A DNA stretch of 64,000 bases, taken from Corynebacterium sp. CNCTC7651. Its GTDB lineage: Bacteria; Actinomycetota; Actinomycetes; Mycobacteriales; Mycobacteriaceae. The notes below the pieces were generated by a model. It was not told where the DNA came from. It did not search any database and worked only from the letters and a program-made list of their open reading frames with translations. This document shows positions 31,001 through 39,639 of this stretch, piece after piece. How positions within the stretch are numbered: the stretch's first letter is position 1; every line of letters begins with the position of its first letter. The stretch spans positions 434,001-498,000 of the forward strand of contig NZ_CP071246.1 in the NCBI RefSeq assembly GCF_021496665.1, read 5' to 3'. Position numbers and translations under genes: made by a program.

Positions 31001-31396
31001 GCGTTCGTGGAGCGCCCGTTCGAACTCGCACTGGGTGATTCGGTGGTCCGCGGGCGTATCGACGCCATTTTTGAAGATGCGGACGGTTGGACGGTTGTGG
31101 ACTGGAAAACCGGGCAGCGGCCCAACCGCGCCGAGATGGAGTCCGCCAAGTTGCAGCTCGCCGTGTACCGGGAGGCGTGGCGCCGCATCGCCGGGGACGG
31201 CCGGGACGTCCGCGCAGTATTCTTCTACGTTCGCACAGGCGAGGATTTCGCGCCGACGGACGTGCCGGATGGCGCCGAACTTGAGCGCCTGCTCGCATTG
31301 GAATCCGCACCCGGGAGCAGCGCGGGGTGGGGTACAGTGTCCCCCGTTAGGGCAGACTCGGAAACAGGTTCCGGCCGGTACGGAGGAAGGGAGTAA
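28038..31396 (+). pseudogene. adnB: AdnB-like helicase-nuclease gene interrupted by a 1-base frameshift
   Basis: Second AdnAB subunit, about 1119 codons in total. The first frame runs from GTG 28038 to TGA 30177-30179 and carries Walker A GAGAGKTE, LDEYQDTS, GDPMQAIYGWRGA and the motif V segment AHKAKGLEWDTV. It then goes out of frame. The second frame resumes at once as AVLHADEATYGAQAETFLTYL and continues through FYVAVTRAERKLL and the RecB-type nuclease (AKRGTAFHEWLEG, VVDWKTG) to 31396. Restoring one G near 30125 (GTGCG to GTGGCG) joins both parts seamlessly. It is either a real inactivating deletion or a sequencing error; the rest of the gene looks intact. Confidence 0.88.
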
Positions 31397-31399
31397 GGC

Positions 31400-32503
31400 G
31401 TGAAGCTGCCGTACTCGTTCACCTTCGCCAACAGGTTCCGCAATGACGGGGAACTCTTCGATGCGCCCGTGCACACCCTCACGGAAGTCATCACCATCCC
31501 CACGGCGGAGCACACCACTCCCTGGGTGCTCATTGCCCGCCGCTTCGGCTACGCCGCGCTGCTTATCGTGTTCATTGCCGTGGTGGTGTACCTGGACCGG
31601 GAGGCTTATTCCGAGCCGCTGACGTTCATTGACGCGCTGTACTACTCCGCGGTGTCCCTGTCCACTACCGGCTACGGCGACATCACCCCGGTGACGCAGG
31701 GTGCGCGCCTGGTCAACATCTTCATCATCACCCCGGCCCGTGTGGCCTTCCTTATGCTCCTTGTCGGCACGACATTGTCGGTGCTTACGGAGGATTCCCG
31801 CAAGACGCTTCAAATCCAGCAATGGAGGCAAACGGTGCGCAACCACACCATCGTGATCGGCTACGGCACCAAGGGGCGCTCCGCCGTGGACGCGCTACTC
31901 GCAGGCGGTGCTGCTCCCAGCACCATCGTCGTCGTGGATACGGACCCGGCTGCGCTGTCACACGCAGAGAACCGGGGGCTGGTCACTGTGCAGGGCAACG
32001 GCACAAAATCCGACATTTTGCGCATCGCGGGTGTGAACCGCGCCCGCTCCGTGGTGGTCGCGCCGTCCTCGGACGATACCGCGGTGCTGGTCACCCTCTC
32101 TGTGCGCGAGCTTGCGCCGGGCGCGATGATTGTGGCCAGCGCACGCGAGAGCGAGAACCAGCACCTGCTCATGCAGTCTGGCGCGGACTCTGTGGTGGTG
32201 TCCGCAGAAACCACCGGTCGCCTACTCGGTCTTGCCACCGTCACCCCGCCTGTGGTGGAGATGATGGAGGATCTTTTGAGCCCGGACGAAGGCTTTGCGG
32301 TTGCGGAGCGTCCAATCGCGGACGATGAGGTCGGCGCGAACCCCCGCCACCTCGCCGACATTGTGCTCGGCGTGGTCCGCTCCGGCGAGCTCTACCGCAT
32401 CGACGAGCCGGAGGCAGAAACCGTCGAGCCGGGCGACCGCTTGCTGTACGTCCGCATGACCGCGCCGAGCGATTCTCCGGATGCGGCCAAGCAGGCCGAT
32501 TAA
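31400..32503 (+). CDS. Two-TM potassium channel with RCK (TrkA-N) domain, CglK-like
   Basis: A K+ channel subunit of 367 residues: TM1 at about 50-65, pore helix and selectivity filter TTGYGD (89-94), TM2 at about 103-128, then a cytoplasmic RCK domain with Rossmann motif GYGTKG (about 154-159). This is the architecture of the C. glutamicum channel CglK. The GTG start lies three bases after adnB. A GGAGG at 31824-31828 sits six bases before an in-frame GTG at 31835 (codon 146), exactly at the RCK boundary, suggesting that a free RCK domain is also made. Confidence 0.9.
   Translation: MKLPYSFTFANRFRNDGELFDAPVHTLTEVITIPTAEHTTPWVLIARRFGYAALLIVFIAVVVYLDREAYSEPLTFIDALYYSAVSLSTTGYGDITPVTQGARLVNIFIITPARVAFLMLLVGTTLSVLTEDSRKTLQIQQWRQTVRNHTIVIGYGTKGRSAVDALLAGGAAPSTIVVVDTDPAALSHAENRGLVTVQGNGTKSDILRIAGVNRARSVVVAPSSDDTAVLVTLSVRELAPGAMIVASARESENQHLLMQSGADSVVVSAETTGRLLGLATVTPPVVEMMEDLLSPDEGFAVAERPIADDEVGANPRHLADIVLGVVRSGELYRIDEPEAETVEPGDRLLYVRMTAPSDSPDAAKQAD
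31824..31837 (+). promoter_or_regulatory. Internal Shine-Dalgarno and GTG start for a free RCK domain
   Basis: GGAGG (31824-31828), a six-base spacer and an in-frame GTG (31835-31837) inside the channel gene. Initiation here would give a soluble 222-residue RCK protein beginning VRNHTIVIGYG. The geometry is ideal and better than at the gene's own start. Confidence 0.6.
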
Positions 32504-32504
32504 T

Positions 32505-33245
32505 ATGCTCCTTCCCATCGACGCGGACACCGCGTTTCCAGTCGGGCCGGACGGGGAGCCCCTGCTTATCGACGATTGCTTGCACCCAACCTCAACCCGC
32601 GTCACCCTCCCGGACGGGACGGAGGCCGTAAGGCTCGATGGCGTGCGCGCCGCCGAGCTGGGGTACCCAACGGGGGATGCGCGTTCCCATGCCGGCCACC
32701 CTCTCATTGCCCGCGCCGTGGCCCTGCTGCGCGCGCAGGACACCATGCGCTTCGATCCCGCCGACGGCACGGCGTTAGCGTGGGATCCGTCGGGCGCGCT
32801 TGCTTCCGGCGCCTCCGGTCGCCCAGTCTTCCCTCGCATTGACCCGAGTGTGATTGGCGTGGTCCAGTCCGCGGACGGGGAGCGCATCCTCCTCGGCGAG
32901 AACAGCCACCGCCCCGGCTACTTCACCTGCATCGCGGGCTACGTGGAGCCGGGCGAAACCATCGAGGATGCCTGGGCCCGTGAGGTGTACGAGGAGACCG
33001 GCAGGCGGGTGGAGGACATCTCCTACGTGGGCTCTCAGCCCTGGGCGCTGACCGGGGCACTCATGCTGGGCTTTGCATCCACCACGCGGGATATTGAACC
33101 GCACGGACCAACTGACGGAGAACTGCGCCAGATCATCTGGGCGAGCAGGGAGGAGCTTGCTGGGCTTACCCTAGCGCGGGAGGGCACAATCGCGCGCCGG
33201 CTCATTGACCGCTGGGCGCGCGGAGAGTTTGAAGGGGGAAACTGA
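32505..33245 (+). CDS. nudC: NAD(P)H pyrophosphatase, NudC-type Nudix hydrolase
   Basis: A 246-residue Nudix enzyme cleaving NAD(H), and in bacteria also removing NAD caps from RNA. The Nudix box is GYVEPGETIEDAWAREVYEETG, followed by the NudC signature SQPW. The four-Cys zinc ribbon of E. coli NudC is absent; only the N-terminal and catalytic domains remain, as in several actinobacterial relatives. The ATG lies just after the channel stop (TAATATG). Confidence 0.9.
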   Translation: MLLPIDADTAFPVGPDGEPLLIDDCLHPTSTRVTLPDGTEAVRLDGVRAAELGYPTGDARSHAGHPLIARAVALLRAQDTMRFDPADGTALAWDPSGALASGASGRPVFPRIDPSVIGVVQSADGERILLGENSHRPGYFTCIAGYVEPGETIEDAWAREVYEETGRRVEDISYVGSQPWALTGALMLGFASTTRDIEPHGPTDGELRQIIWASREELAGLTLAREGTIARRLIDRWARGEFEGGN

Positions 33246-33249
33246 CGCC

Positions 33250-35307
33250 GTGGCAATTAATCTCGACCTCTTGGATGCGGACCAGCGCGTCGCCGCAACG
33301 GCTCCGCGCGGACCCGTGTGCATCCTTGCCGGCGCCGGCACCGGCAAGACCCGCACCATCACGTACCGGATAGCCCATCTCATTGACCAGGGCATGGTGG
33401 CGCCGAACAAGGTGCTCGCGGTGACCTTCACGCAGCGTGCCGCCGGGGAGATGCGCGACCGCCTACGCCACATGGGCATTGGCGGGGTGCAGGCGCGCAC
33501 GTTCCACGCAGCGGCGCGCAGGCAGCTGGCGTACTTCTGGCCCCAGATCGCCGGCGATTTGCCGTGGCAGCTCCTGGATAACAAATTCCCCCTGGTCGGC
33601 CGTGCTACCAGGGCCGCTGGTCTGGACTCCGGCAAAGACATGGTGCGTGACTTGCTCAGCGAGATTGAGTGGGCGAAAGCGAACGTCATTAGCCATGAGG
33701 ACTACGTCCAGCGCATCGCTGAGTCGCACCGCACCCCACCTGCGGACCCGCAGAAGGTCGCGGAGGTGTACCGGCGCTACGAGGCTTCGAAGTCTAGCCC
33801 GGACGGGATGCTCCTGGATTTCGACGACTTGCTGCTCCACGTCGCCGCGGCCCTGGAGCATGCGCCAGCGGTGGCGGAGGAGTTCCGCACCCAGTACCAA
33901 TCCTTCGTGGTGGATGAGTACCAGGACGTCACCCCGCTGCAGCAGCGCGTGCTTGAAGGCTGGTTGGGCACACGGGATGATCTCACGGTGGTCGGGGACG
34001 CCAACCAAACCATTTACTCCTTTACCGGCGCTACGCCGGACTACCTGCTCAACTTCTCCCGCACCTATGAGCACGCGACGGTGGTGAAACTCCAGCGCGA
34101 CTACCGCTCCACGCCCCAGATCACTGATCTGGCCAACACTGTCATCGGCAAGGCGCAGGGGCGCGTTGCGGGCAGCCGCCTCGAACTCGTCGGCATGCGG
34201 GACCCCGGCCCGGCACCCACGTTCCACGCGTACGACGACGAGCCGACGGAAGCGCGCGAAGTGGCGGCGCAAATTCGCAGGCTGCTTGACGGCGGTGTTC
34301 CGGCCCGCGAAATCGCCGTCCTGTACCGCATCAACGCCCAGTCCGCTGCGTTTGAAGCGGCGCTGGCAGATGCAGGCATCCTCTACCAAGTCCGCGGCGG
34401 CGAGGGCTTCTTCCACCGCGGCGAAGTTCGCGAAGGGTTGAACCAGCTCGCGCGCTTGGCCCAGCGGGCGGATGCGGATGTAGACCCGGTGCAAACCGCC
34501 CGCGACGTGTTCGCCCCGCTGGGCCTGACCGCCACGGAGCCCGAAGGTGCCCAAGCGCGGGAGCGTTGGCAGGGCCTGAACGCGCTGGTGGACCTCATCG
34601 AGGAAATCGTGCGCACAAAGGAAGCCCAGACCCTGGCTGACGTGCTGCGGTCGCTCCGCCAACGCGCAGAGTCCAAGCAGCCGCCCGCAGTAGACGGTGT
34701 CACGCTGGCCAGCCTGCACGCCGCGAAAGGCTTGGAGTGGGACGCGGTCTTCCTGGTCGGTTTGGTGGAGAAGACGCTGCCCATCTCGCATGCCATTAAC
34801 GCGGGGGAGGAGCAGATTGAGGAAGAGCGCCGCTTGTTTTACGTCGGCGTCACCCGCGCGCGTGAGCACCTGCACTTGTCCTGGTCGCTCGCGCGTCAGG
34901 AGGGTGGCCACAAGTCCCGCTCGCGCTCCCGTTTCCTGGACGGATTGGTGCCGGAGCTGGAAGTTGAGAAGTCCCCGCAGCGATTAAAGCGCAGCCGGGC
35001 CTGCCGCGTGTGCGGCAATCCGCTTGATACGCCTGCAGAAAAGTCGCTGGGCCGCCACCCTGACTGCGAGCCGGACTATAACGAGGAACTCTTCACCGCT
35101 CTGAAACGCTGGCGCCTGGATGTGTCACGTGCCGCGAACCAGCCCGCGTACCTGGTGTTTTCGGATGCCACGCTGCTGGCTATCGCGGAAGCAATGCCGC
35201 ATGACGTGGCCACGCTGCTGGATGTCGCCGGTGTCGGCCCGGTGAAAGCGGAAACGTACGGGGCAGACGTGCTCGCCGTTGTCGCCGAACACCGCGAGAA
35301 CGCCTAG
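33250..35307 (+). CDS. uvrD2: UvrD2-type SF1 DNA helicase with HRDC domain
   Basis: A DNA repair helicase of 685 residues with Walker A GAGTGKTRT, VDEYQDVTPLQ, GDANQTIYSFTGA, SLHAAKGLEWD and FYVGVTRAREHL. The C-terminus has the UvrD2 cysteine motif (CRVCG...HPDC) and an HRDC domain (ALKRWRLDVSRAANQPAYLVFSD). In mycobacteria UvrD2 is essential. The GTG at 33250 is chosen because the ATG at 33205 lies inside nudC and would add an unrelated N-terminus. It ends the rightward run and is convergent with the next gene. Confidence 0.93.
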   Translation: MAINLDLLDADQRVAATAPRGPVCILAGAGTGKTRTITYRIAHLIDQGMVAPNKVLAVTFTQRAAGEMRDRLRHMGIGGVQARTFHAAARRQLAYFWPQIAGDLPWQLLDNKFPLVGRATRAAGLDSGKDMVRDLLSEIEWAKANVISHEDYVQRIAESHRTPPADPQKVAEVYRRYEASKSSPDGMLLDFDDLLLHVAAALEHAPAVAEEFRTQYQSFVVDEYQDVTPLQQRVLEGWLGTRDDLTVVGDANQTIYSFTGATPDYLLNFSRTYEHATVVKLQRDYRSTPQITDLANTVIGKAQGRVAGSRLELVGMRDPGPAPTFHAYDDEPTEAREVAAQIRRLLDGGVPAREIAVLYRINAQSAAFEAALADAGILYQVRGGEGFFHRGEVREGLNQLARLAQRADADVDPVQTARDVFAPLGLTATEPEGAQARERWQGLNALVDLIEEIVRTKEAQTLADVLRSLRQRAESKQPPAVDGVTLASLHAAKGLEWDAVFLVGLVEKTLPISHAINAGEEQIEEERRLFYVGVTRAREHLHLSWSLARQEGGHKSRSRSRFLDGLVPELEVEKSPQRLKRSRACRVCGNPLDTPAEKSLGRHPDCEPDYNEELFTALKRWRLDVSRAANQPAYLVFSDATLLAIAEAMPHDVATLLDVAGVGPVKAETYGADVLAVVAEHRENA

Positions 35308-36152
35308 GGGTAGCACACGCCGCACCGCGGGTGCGGCGTCACAGCTTGATCGCGGACAAGCTGCGGGCCGAACGGATCAACAATCCTCACGTGGCCCGGC
35401 TTGAGGCGCGGGGCGGAGACGCCCGGCGGATCCGGCACGCCAACCACGTGGCGGATGACCCCGGAAGCAAGCGCCGCCCCCGCCGCAACCACAACGGGAT
35501 CGGGTCGCATCAGGCCACCGGGTAGCTGCTCAACCGCTAGCTCCCACCCTGCATCGCGGTCCACGCAATGCAAATGCAGGCACACCAAACACGGGTCCGC
35601 GCGCGACGTGCGCAACGGGCCGATCACCACCCGCGAATCCACGGTGGCGACGTGCAGCACGGCACCGGTACGCCGCTTGGTGAGGTCGGTCAACGCCCGC
35701 GCGCGAGCCATGTGGTCCACCAACACCATCGGCACCCAGGATTCAGCGGTGGCCAAGAATCTCACTTCGGCATCGGTGCGACCCGCCAGACGCACGAAGA
35801 TACCGGATTGGGAGAGCAGCCGCGCGATCTGTTTGGACAGCGGGGATGTACCAGATAAATACACCTGGGCGGGCGCATCCGGTACGAGTACTCGGTATGC
35901 CAACAGGTCCGCCACAAGCGCGGCGGCCGCCTCCCTGTCCATGATGTCCTGCAGCTGACGCATGATGGCGCGGAGCTGACGGGGTGTGACCCAGCCGTCG
36001 ATAAGCGGGCGCAGGTCCTGCGCACTCGGTGTCTCGATGATGCCGGTGCGGGTCGCGTCCAACCCGAATTGCAGCATGGTTGGGCTGCGTTGCAGCACGT
36101 GCGCGCCGTTGGCAAGGCGCACGCGCGTATGCGCGCTGATCTGTGGCGCCAT
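35304..36152 (-). CDS. Orphan TOMM cyclodehydratase/E1-like (ocin-ThiF-like) protein
   Basis: A protein of 282 residues combining a leader-peptide-binding-like N-terminal half with an E1-like C-terminal half. The latter has RVVIGPLRTSRADPCLVCL and a terminal HPRCGVC, giving two CxxC pairs as in the structural zinc site of bacteriocin cyclodehydratase partners. No YcaO enzyme, precursor peptide or dehydrogenase is present in the window, so its role is unknown. A similar orphan gene (Rv3196-like) lies near uvrD2 in mycobacteria. It overlaps uvrD2 by four bases, convergently. Confidence 0.7.
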   Translation of the reverse strand: MAPQISAHTRVRLANGAHVLQRSPTMLQFGLDATRTGIIETPSAQDLRPLIDGWVTPRQLRAIMRQLQDIMDREAAAALVADLLAYRVLVPDAPAQVYLSGTSPLSKQIARLLSQSGIFVRLAGRTDAEVRFLATAESWVPMVLVDHMARARALTDLTKRRTGAVLHVATVDSRVVIGPLRTSRADPCLVCLHLHCVDRDAGWELAVEQLPGGLMRPDPVVVAAGAALASGVIRHVVGVPDPPGVSAPRLKPGHVRIVDPFGPQLVRDQAVTPHPRCGVCYP

Positions 36153-36195
36153 GGTTCACCCCCCCGATGAATTGACGCCTACAGCCTAGCGCGGG

Positions 36196-37626
36196 TTAGA
36201 GCTCCGTGCCGTCCTCGCGGCCGTCGTCCTTGCCGTCGCCGTCCTCGCGCTTGAATTCTGGGTTCTCGCGCAGTTCCTGCTCCAGCTTGGCAAACTCGGC
36301 ATCCAGGTCGGTGTCCTCCGAATCATCCAACAGGGTGTCAATGAACGCCGCCGGGTTGTCCAAGTGCTCCGCGGTGGGCAGGAAGTCCGGGTGGTCCCAC
36401 ACCTCGTCGCGGCGCTTGACGCCCACGGCGTTCTCCGCGCGGCGCCACAGCTCCGCCGCCTCGCGCACCTTCGGCGCACCCAGCTCAATGCCGACGACGT
36501 TTGCAAACGCCTGCTCCGCGGAACCGCCGGTGGCCCTGCGGCGCGCCCACGCCTCCGCGAGCTGCGGGGCGGACGGGATGCGGCCGTCCAGCGCCTCGCC
36601 CACAACCACGTCAACCCAGCCTTCCACCAGCGCAAGGAGCGTCTCCAACCGGGACGTCGCCGCCGCGTTGCGGGAACCGACGCGCGGGGAGAGGTCCTCG
36701 CCCTGCAGGCGCTGCAGCGCTTCCTGGATCTGCTGCGGATCGCCAGACTCCAGGTTCAGGCTGCGGGCAACCTCTTCGATGTGGGAGGTGTCAATCTCCA
36801 GCCCCGCCGCGTACTCCTCCACGGCGGAAACCAGGCGCTCCACCAGCCACGGCACGTGCTGGAACAGGCGCTGGCGCGCTGCCTCGCGCGCGGCGGTGTA
36901 CACAATGACTTCCTGGCCCGGGACGTCCAAATCCTTCGCAATCGCGGTCACGTTGCTGGGCAGCACAGCGGTAACACCGCGCGGCGCGACAGGCAGGCCG
37001 AAGTCAGTGCCGGTCAGCGCCTGCTGGGCAAGATCGCCCAGCGCGTGGCCCAGCTTCATGCCGAACTGCATGGAGTTCATCTGGCGCATCATGCCGGACA
37101 TCGGGCCCATCATCTCGCGCGCCTCCGCCGGCATAGTGTCCAGCTGGGCGCGGTTCATGTGGTCTGCCACCGGATTGACCAGGCGCTTCCACATGGACAT
37201 CGTGCCCGAGAGCCACTCATCAGCATTCCACGCGGTTGCGGCGGCGCTGGCGGCGGGCAGCGTCGTGGCCTCATCCAGCCACAGGTCCGCCAGCTTCACG
37301 GACTCTTCGACGGCCTTCTTGTCTCCGGCAGAGATGGAGCGGGTGCCGCCCACGCGTTGGCGCGCGATGCGCAGCGCCATGTCGAAGTTCACGGCGTCTC
37401 CGGCACTCTGGGCGTTCATCGAAGAACCCATGCCGGAAAGCATCTGCCCGAATTGGTTGAGGACGTCGCCTAATCCGCCGTCGTTCGGCATGTTTGCCCC
37501 GCCGAATCCGAAGGCGGCGAATGGGTTGGTTCCGCCGTCGCCGTCGCGGCGGTCGCGATCACGATCGCGATCACGATCATCGTCCCGGTCGTCGCTGGGG
37601 AAGGAGAATCCAAATCCGTTGCTCAT
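36196..37626 (-). CDS. DUF2342 zinc-dependent metalloprotease-like protein
   Basis: A protein of 476 residues of the actinobacterial DUF2342 (zincin-like, putative hydrolase; Rv3195 type) family. The N-terminus is Gly/Phe-rich (MSNGFGFSFPSDD) with a run of alternating Asp and Arg at about 14-28, encoded by a GATCGC-like DNA repeat. The core has MRQMNSMQFGMKLGHALGDLAQQAL and YTAAREAARQRLFQHVPWL. In the family as I recall it the latter reads EAAH; here the His position is Arg. The ATG at 37626 is chosen; the upstream open frame is antisense to the PDZ gene. Confidence 0.78.
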   Translation of the reverse strand: MSNGFGFSFPSDDRDDDRDRDRDRDRRDGDGGTNPFAAFGFGGANMPNDGGLGDVLNQFGQMLSGMGSSMNAQSAGDAVNFDMALRIARQRVGGTRSISAGDKKAVEESVKLADLWLDEATTLPAASAAATAWNADEWLSGTMSMWKRLVNPVADHMNRAQLDTMPAEAREMMGPMSGMMRQMNSMQFGMKLGHALGDLAQQALTGTDFGLPVAPRGVTAVLPSNVTAIAKDLDVPGQEVIVYTAAREAARQRLFQHVPWLVERLVSAVEEYAAGLEIDTSHIEEVARSLNLESGDPQQIQEALQRLQGEDLSPRVGSRNAAATSRLETLLALVEGWVDVVVGEALDGRIPSAPQLAEAWARRRATGGSAEQAFANVVGIELGAPKVREAAELWRRAENAVGVKRRDEVWDHPDFLPTAEHLDNPAAFIDTLLDDSEDTDLDAEFAKLEQELRENPEFKREDGDGKDDGREDGTEL

Positions 37627-37670
37627 ACACGCCCACACTACCCACGCGCGGGACCGCAGCGCGAGGACGC

Positions 37671-37700
37671 TTGCCGAGACCACGCAAGTGTCCGTATAAG
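37671..37700 (+). promoter_or_regulatory. Promoter of the PDZ-Lon gene, predicting a leaderless message
   Basis: TTGCCG (37671-37676) and TATAAG (37695-37700) are spaced 18 bases apart. The GTG start at 37711 follows ten bases after the -10 and has no ribosome binding site, so transcription probably starts at or within a few bases of it. Confidence 0.5.
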
Positions 37701-37710
37701 CTACTGCACC

Positions 37711-38790
37711 GTGACTGAACCTGATCGGGTGCGCAGCTCGCGCTGGTCCGCCGTGGTGTGGGGTGCGATCCCCGTCGCCGTGCTCACCGCGCTGCTTTCT
37801 TTCGACCACATTCCAGGCACGAACATTTCGCTGGCTGTGCCGTACGCGGCGCAGGGCCCCGGCCCGATGTTTGACACGCTGGGGGAGGTCAAGGGCGAGC
37901 CGGTGATTGCCATCGAGGGCGCGGAGACGGATGAGACTTCCGGCACCCTCAACATGACCACCGTTTCTGTTCGCACGAACATGACGTTGCCGCAGGCCAT
38001 TGGCCGGTGGATTGGGGCCGGCGACACGCTTGTGCCGATTAATCAGGTGCTTCCCCCGGATCTGAGCCATGAGGAAATGCGCGAATACAACCAGCGCGCG
38101 TTTGTCTCCTCGGAGGCATCCGCCACGGTCGCGGCCATGCACTACCTCGGCCGACCGACGCAGGTCGTGGTGCACGACGTCGTAGAGGACGCACCGGCCG
38201 CGGGCGTGTTGGAGCCGGAGGACGCGATTCTGGCCATTGACGGCCAAGAGGTGGCCACCCCGAGCGAGGTGCAGCAGCGCGTCCGAGCACACGGCCCCGG
38301 GGACACCATCACCGTCACGCTGCGCCGGAACGGGGAAGAACGGGACGCGCAGGTCACCCTCGGCGCCTCCGAAGACAACGAGAAGCAGGCGCTGCTGGGC
38401 ATTTTGATGACCTCGGAGCCAGCGGACGGGGTCACCGTTACCTACAACCTCAATGATGTGGGCGGCCCCAGCGCCGGCATGATTTTTGCCCTCGCGGTGA
38501 TAGATCTCCTCTCGCCGGGCGAGCTCACCGGTGGCCACGTTGTCGCAGGCACCGGCACGATCAACGACGCCGGCGAGGTCGGCCCCATCGGCGGCATCAC
38601 CCACAAGATCGCCGGCGCGCGGGATGCGGGTGTGGAGCTCTTCCTCGCGCCGGAAGGCAACTGCGCGGACGCGCAGCGGGTGAACACCGGCGAGATGGTT
38701 GTCGCCGCGGTGGGCAGCCTGGACGACGCCGTGAAGGCGATGGAGGATTTCTCCGCGGGCCGCGCCGTCGCCGCGTGCCCCGCGAAATAG
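37711..38790 (+). CDS. Membrane-anchored PDZ and Lon-type (S16) serine protease
   Basis: A 359-residue YlbL/Rv3194c-type protein. A TM segment at about 14-32 anchors it; a PDZ domain lies at about 150-225 (HDVVEDAPAAGVLEPEDAILAIDGQ); the C-terminal Lon-type protease domain has catalytic Ser in VGGPSAGMIF and Lys in GITHKIAGA. The active site faces outside the cell. The homologue in Bacillus degrades SOS checkpoint and envelope proteins. The start and leaderless prediction are given under the promoter. It is divergent from the DUF2342 gene. Confidence 0.9.
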   Translation: MTEPDRVRSSRWSAVVWGAIPVAVLTALLSFDHIPGTNISLAVPYAAQGPGPMFDTLGEVKGEPVIAIEGAETDETSGTLNMTTVSVRTNMTLPQAIGRWIGAGDTLVPINQVLPPDLSHEEMREYNQRAFVSSEASATVAAMHYLGRPTQVVVHDVVEDAPAAGVLEPEDAILAIDGQEVATPSEVQQRVRAHGPGDTITVTLRRNGEERDAQVTLGASEDNEKQALLGILMTSEPADGVTVTYNLNDVGGPSAGMIFALAVIDLLSPGELTGGHVVAGTGTINDAGEVGPIGGITHKIAGARDAGVELFLAPEGNCADAQRVNTGEMVVAAVGSLDDAVKAMEDFSAGRAVAACPAK

Positions 38791-38838
38791 CGCCGCGCAG
38801 TAACGCCGCGCGGACAATCCGCGCGCCAACGCAGCGCG

Positions 38839-39564
38839 CTAGTTCGCGCTGTCTCCCGGCTTCGGCTCCGTCGTCCGGGCCGATTCAGCGTCCCGCGCCT
38901 CGCGCCCCGGGGCTCCCGGGGTGGACACCACGTCCACCTGTTCCGCCAAGCCCAGCTCGAAGATGCGCTTGCGCGGATCCTCCTGGTCGGTGGAGATGAG
39001 TTGCTGCATCACCTGGCCGGCCTCGTTATCCACCACAGTGATGATCGCGGAGGTGCCAAGCACGCTCCACCCCACAACCCGGTCGCCCTTGTCCTCCACC
39101 ACGCGGGAGGAGCGCAGCTCGGTCAACAGCTGGGTGGTGGAGGCGGCCTTGGATTCAGAGTCGAAGAATTGGAACTGGCCCACTCCCGGCCCGGAGCAGT
39201 CGAAGGACCCCTCCAGCCCCGACGCCGTGCAGGACTCCAGCTGCGCGAACAGTTCCGGCGGCGCGAGGGTGGCAAACCGCTGCGCCACTTCCTCCACCAT
39301 TTGCGCCTCACTCGCCTCTGAGGTGGGGGAGCTCTTGCTTGACGACGTCCGCTTGGTTGACGTCGTCTCCGACGGCGGCGTTGTCGTTTCCTCAGCCTCA
39401 GTGGTGGTTTCGGGAGCACTGGTGGTTGCCGTGGTGGTGGTCGCTGTGTCGCTCGGGGCCTCCGGCGTAGCCGTCGGCGTCGTGCCCGTGTCACCGCACG
39501 CGGCCAGGGTGGCTGCGAGCGCGAGCGCCGCCACAGCGGTGAGAGTGCGGGAAGGGTGTGCCAC
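38839..39564 (-). CDS. Putative lipoprotein with Thr/Ser-rich spacer, unknown function
   Basis: A lipoprotein of about 241 residues with a signal peptide ending in the lipobox LAAC, a spacer of about 70 residues rich in Thr, Ser and Glu, then a globular domain (VAQRFATLAPPELFAQLESCTASGLEGSFDC) with two cysteines. No family is recognised. The GTG at 39564 is preferred because AAAGGAG is seven bases away; the ATG at 39570 would leave only one base. Convergent with the PDZ-Lon gene. Confidence 0.72.
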   Translation of the reverse strand: MAHPSRTLTAVAALALAATLAACGDTGTTPTATPEAPSDTATTTTATTSAPETTTEAEETTTPPSETTSTKRTSSSKSSPTSEASEAQMVEEVAQRFATLAPPELFAQLESCTASGLEGSFDCSGPGVGQFQFFDSESKAASTTQLLTELRSSRVVEDKGDRVVGWSVLGTSAIITVVDNEAGQVMQQLISTDQEDPRKRIFELGLAEQVDVVSTPGAPGREARDAESARTTEPKPGDSAN

Positions 39565-39639
39565 CGTCATGCTCCTTTTATGCCTGGGGCGGGCGAGACA
39601 GCCCGATAGAAGTAGCCCGAAAGCAGTCTAAAACAGTTC

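Noticed and set aside
36196..38829. Long leftward frame extending 1.2 kb upstream of the DUF2342 start
   Set aside because: The extension is the GC-rich shadow of the PDZ-Lon gene on the other strand; it has no family features.
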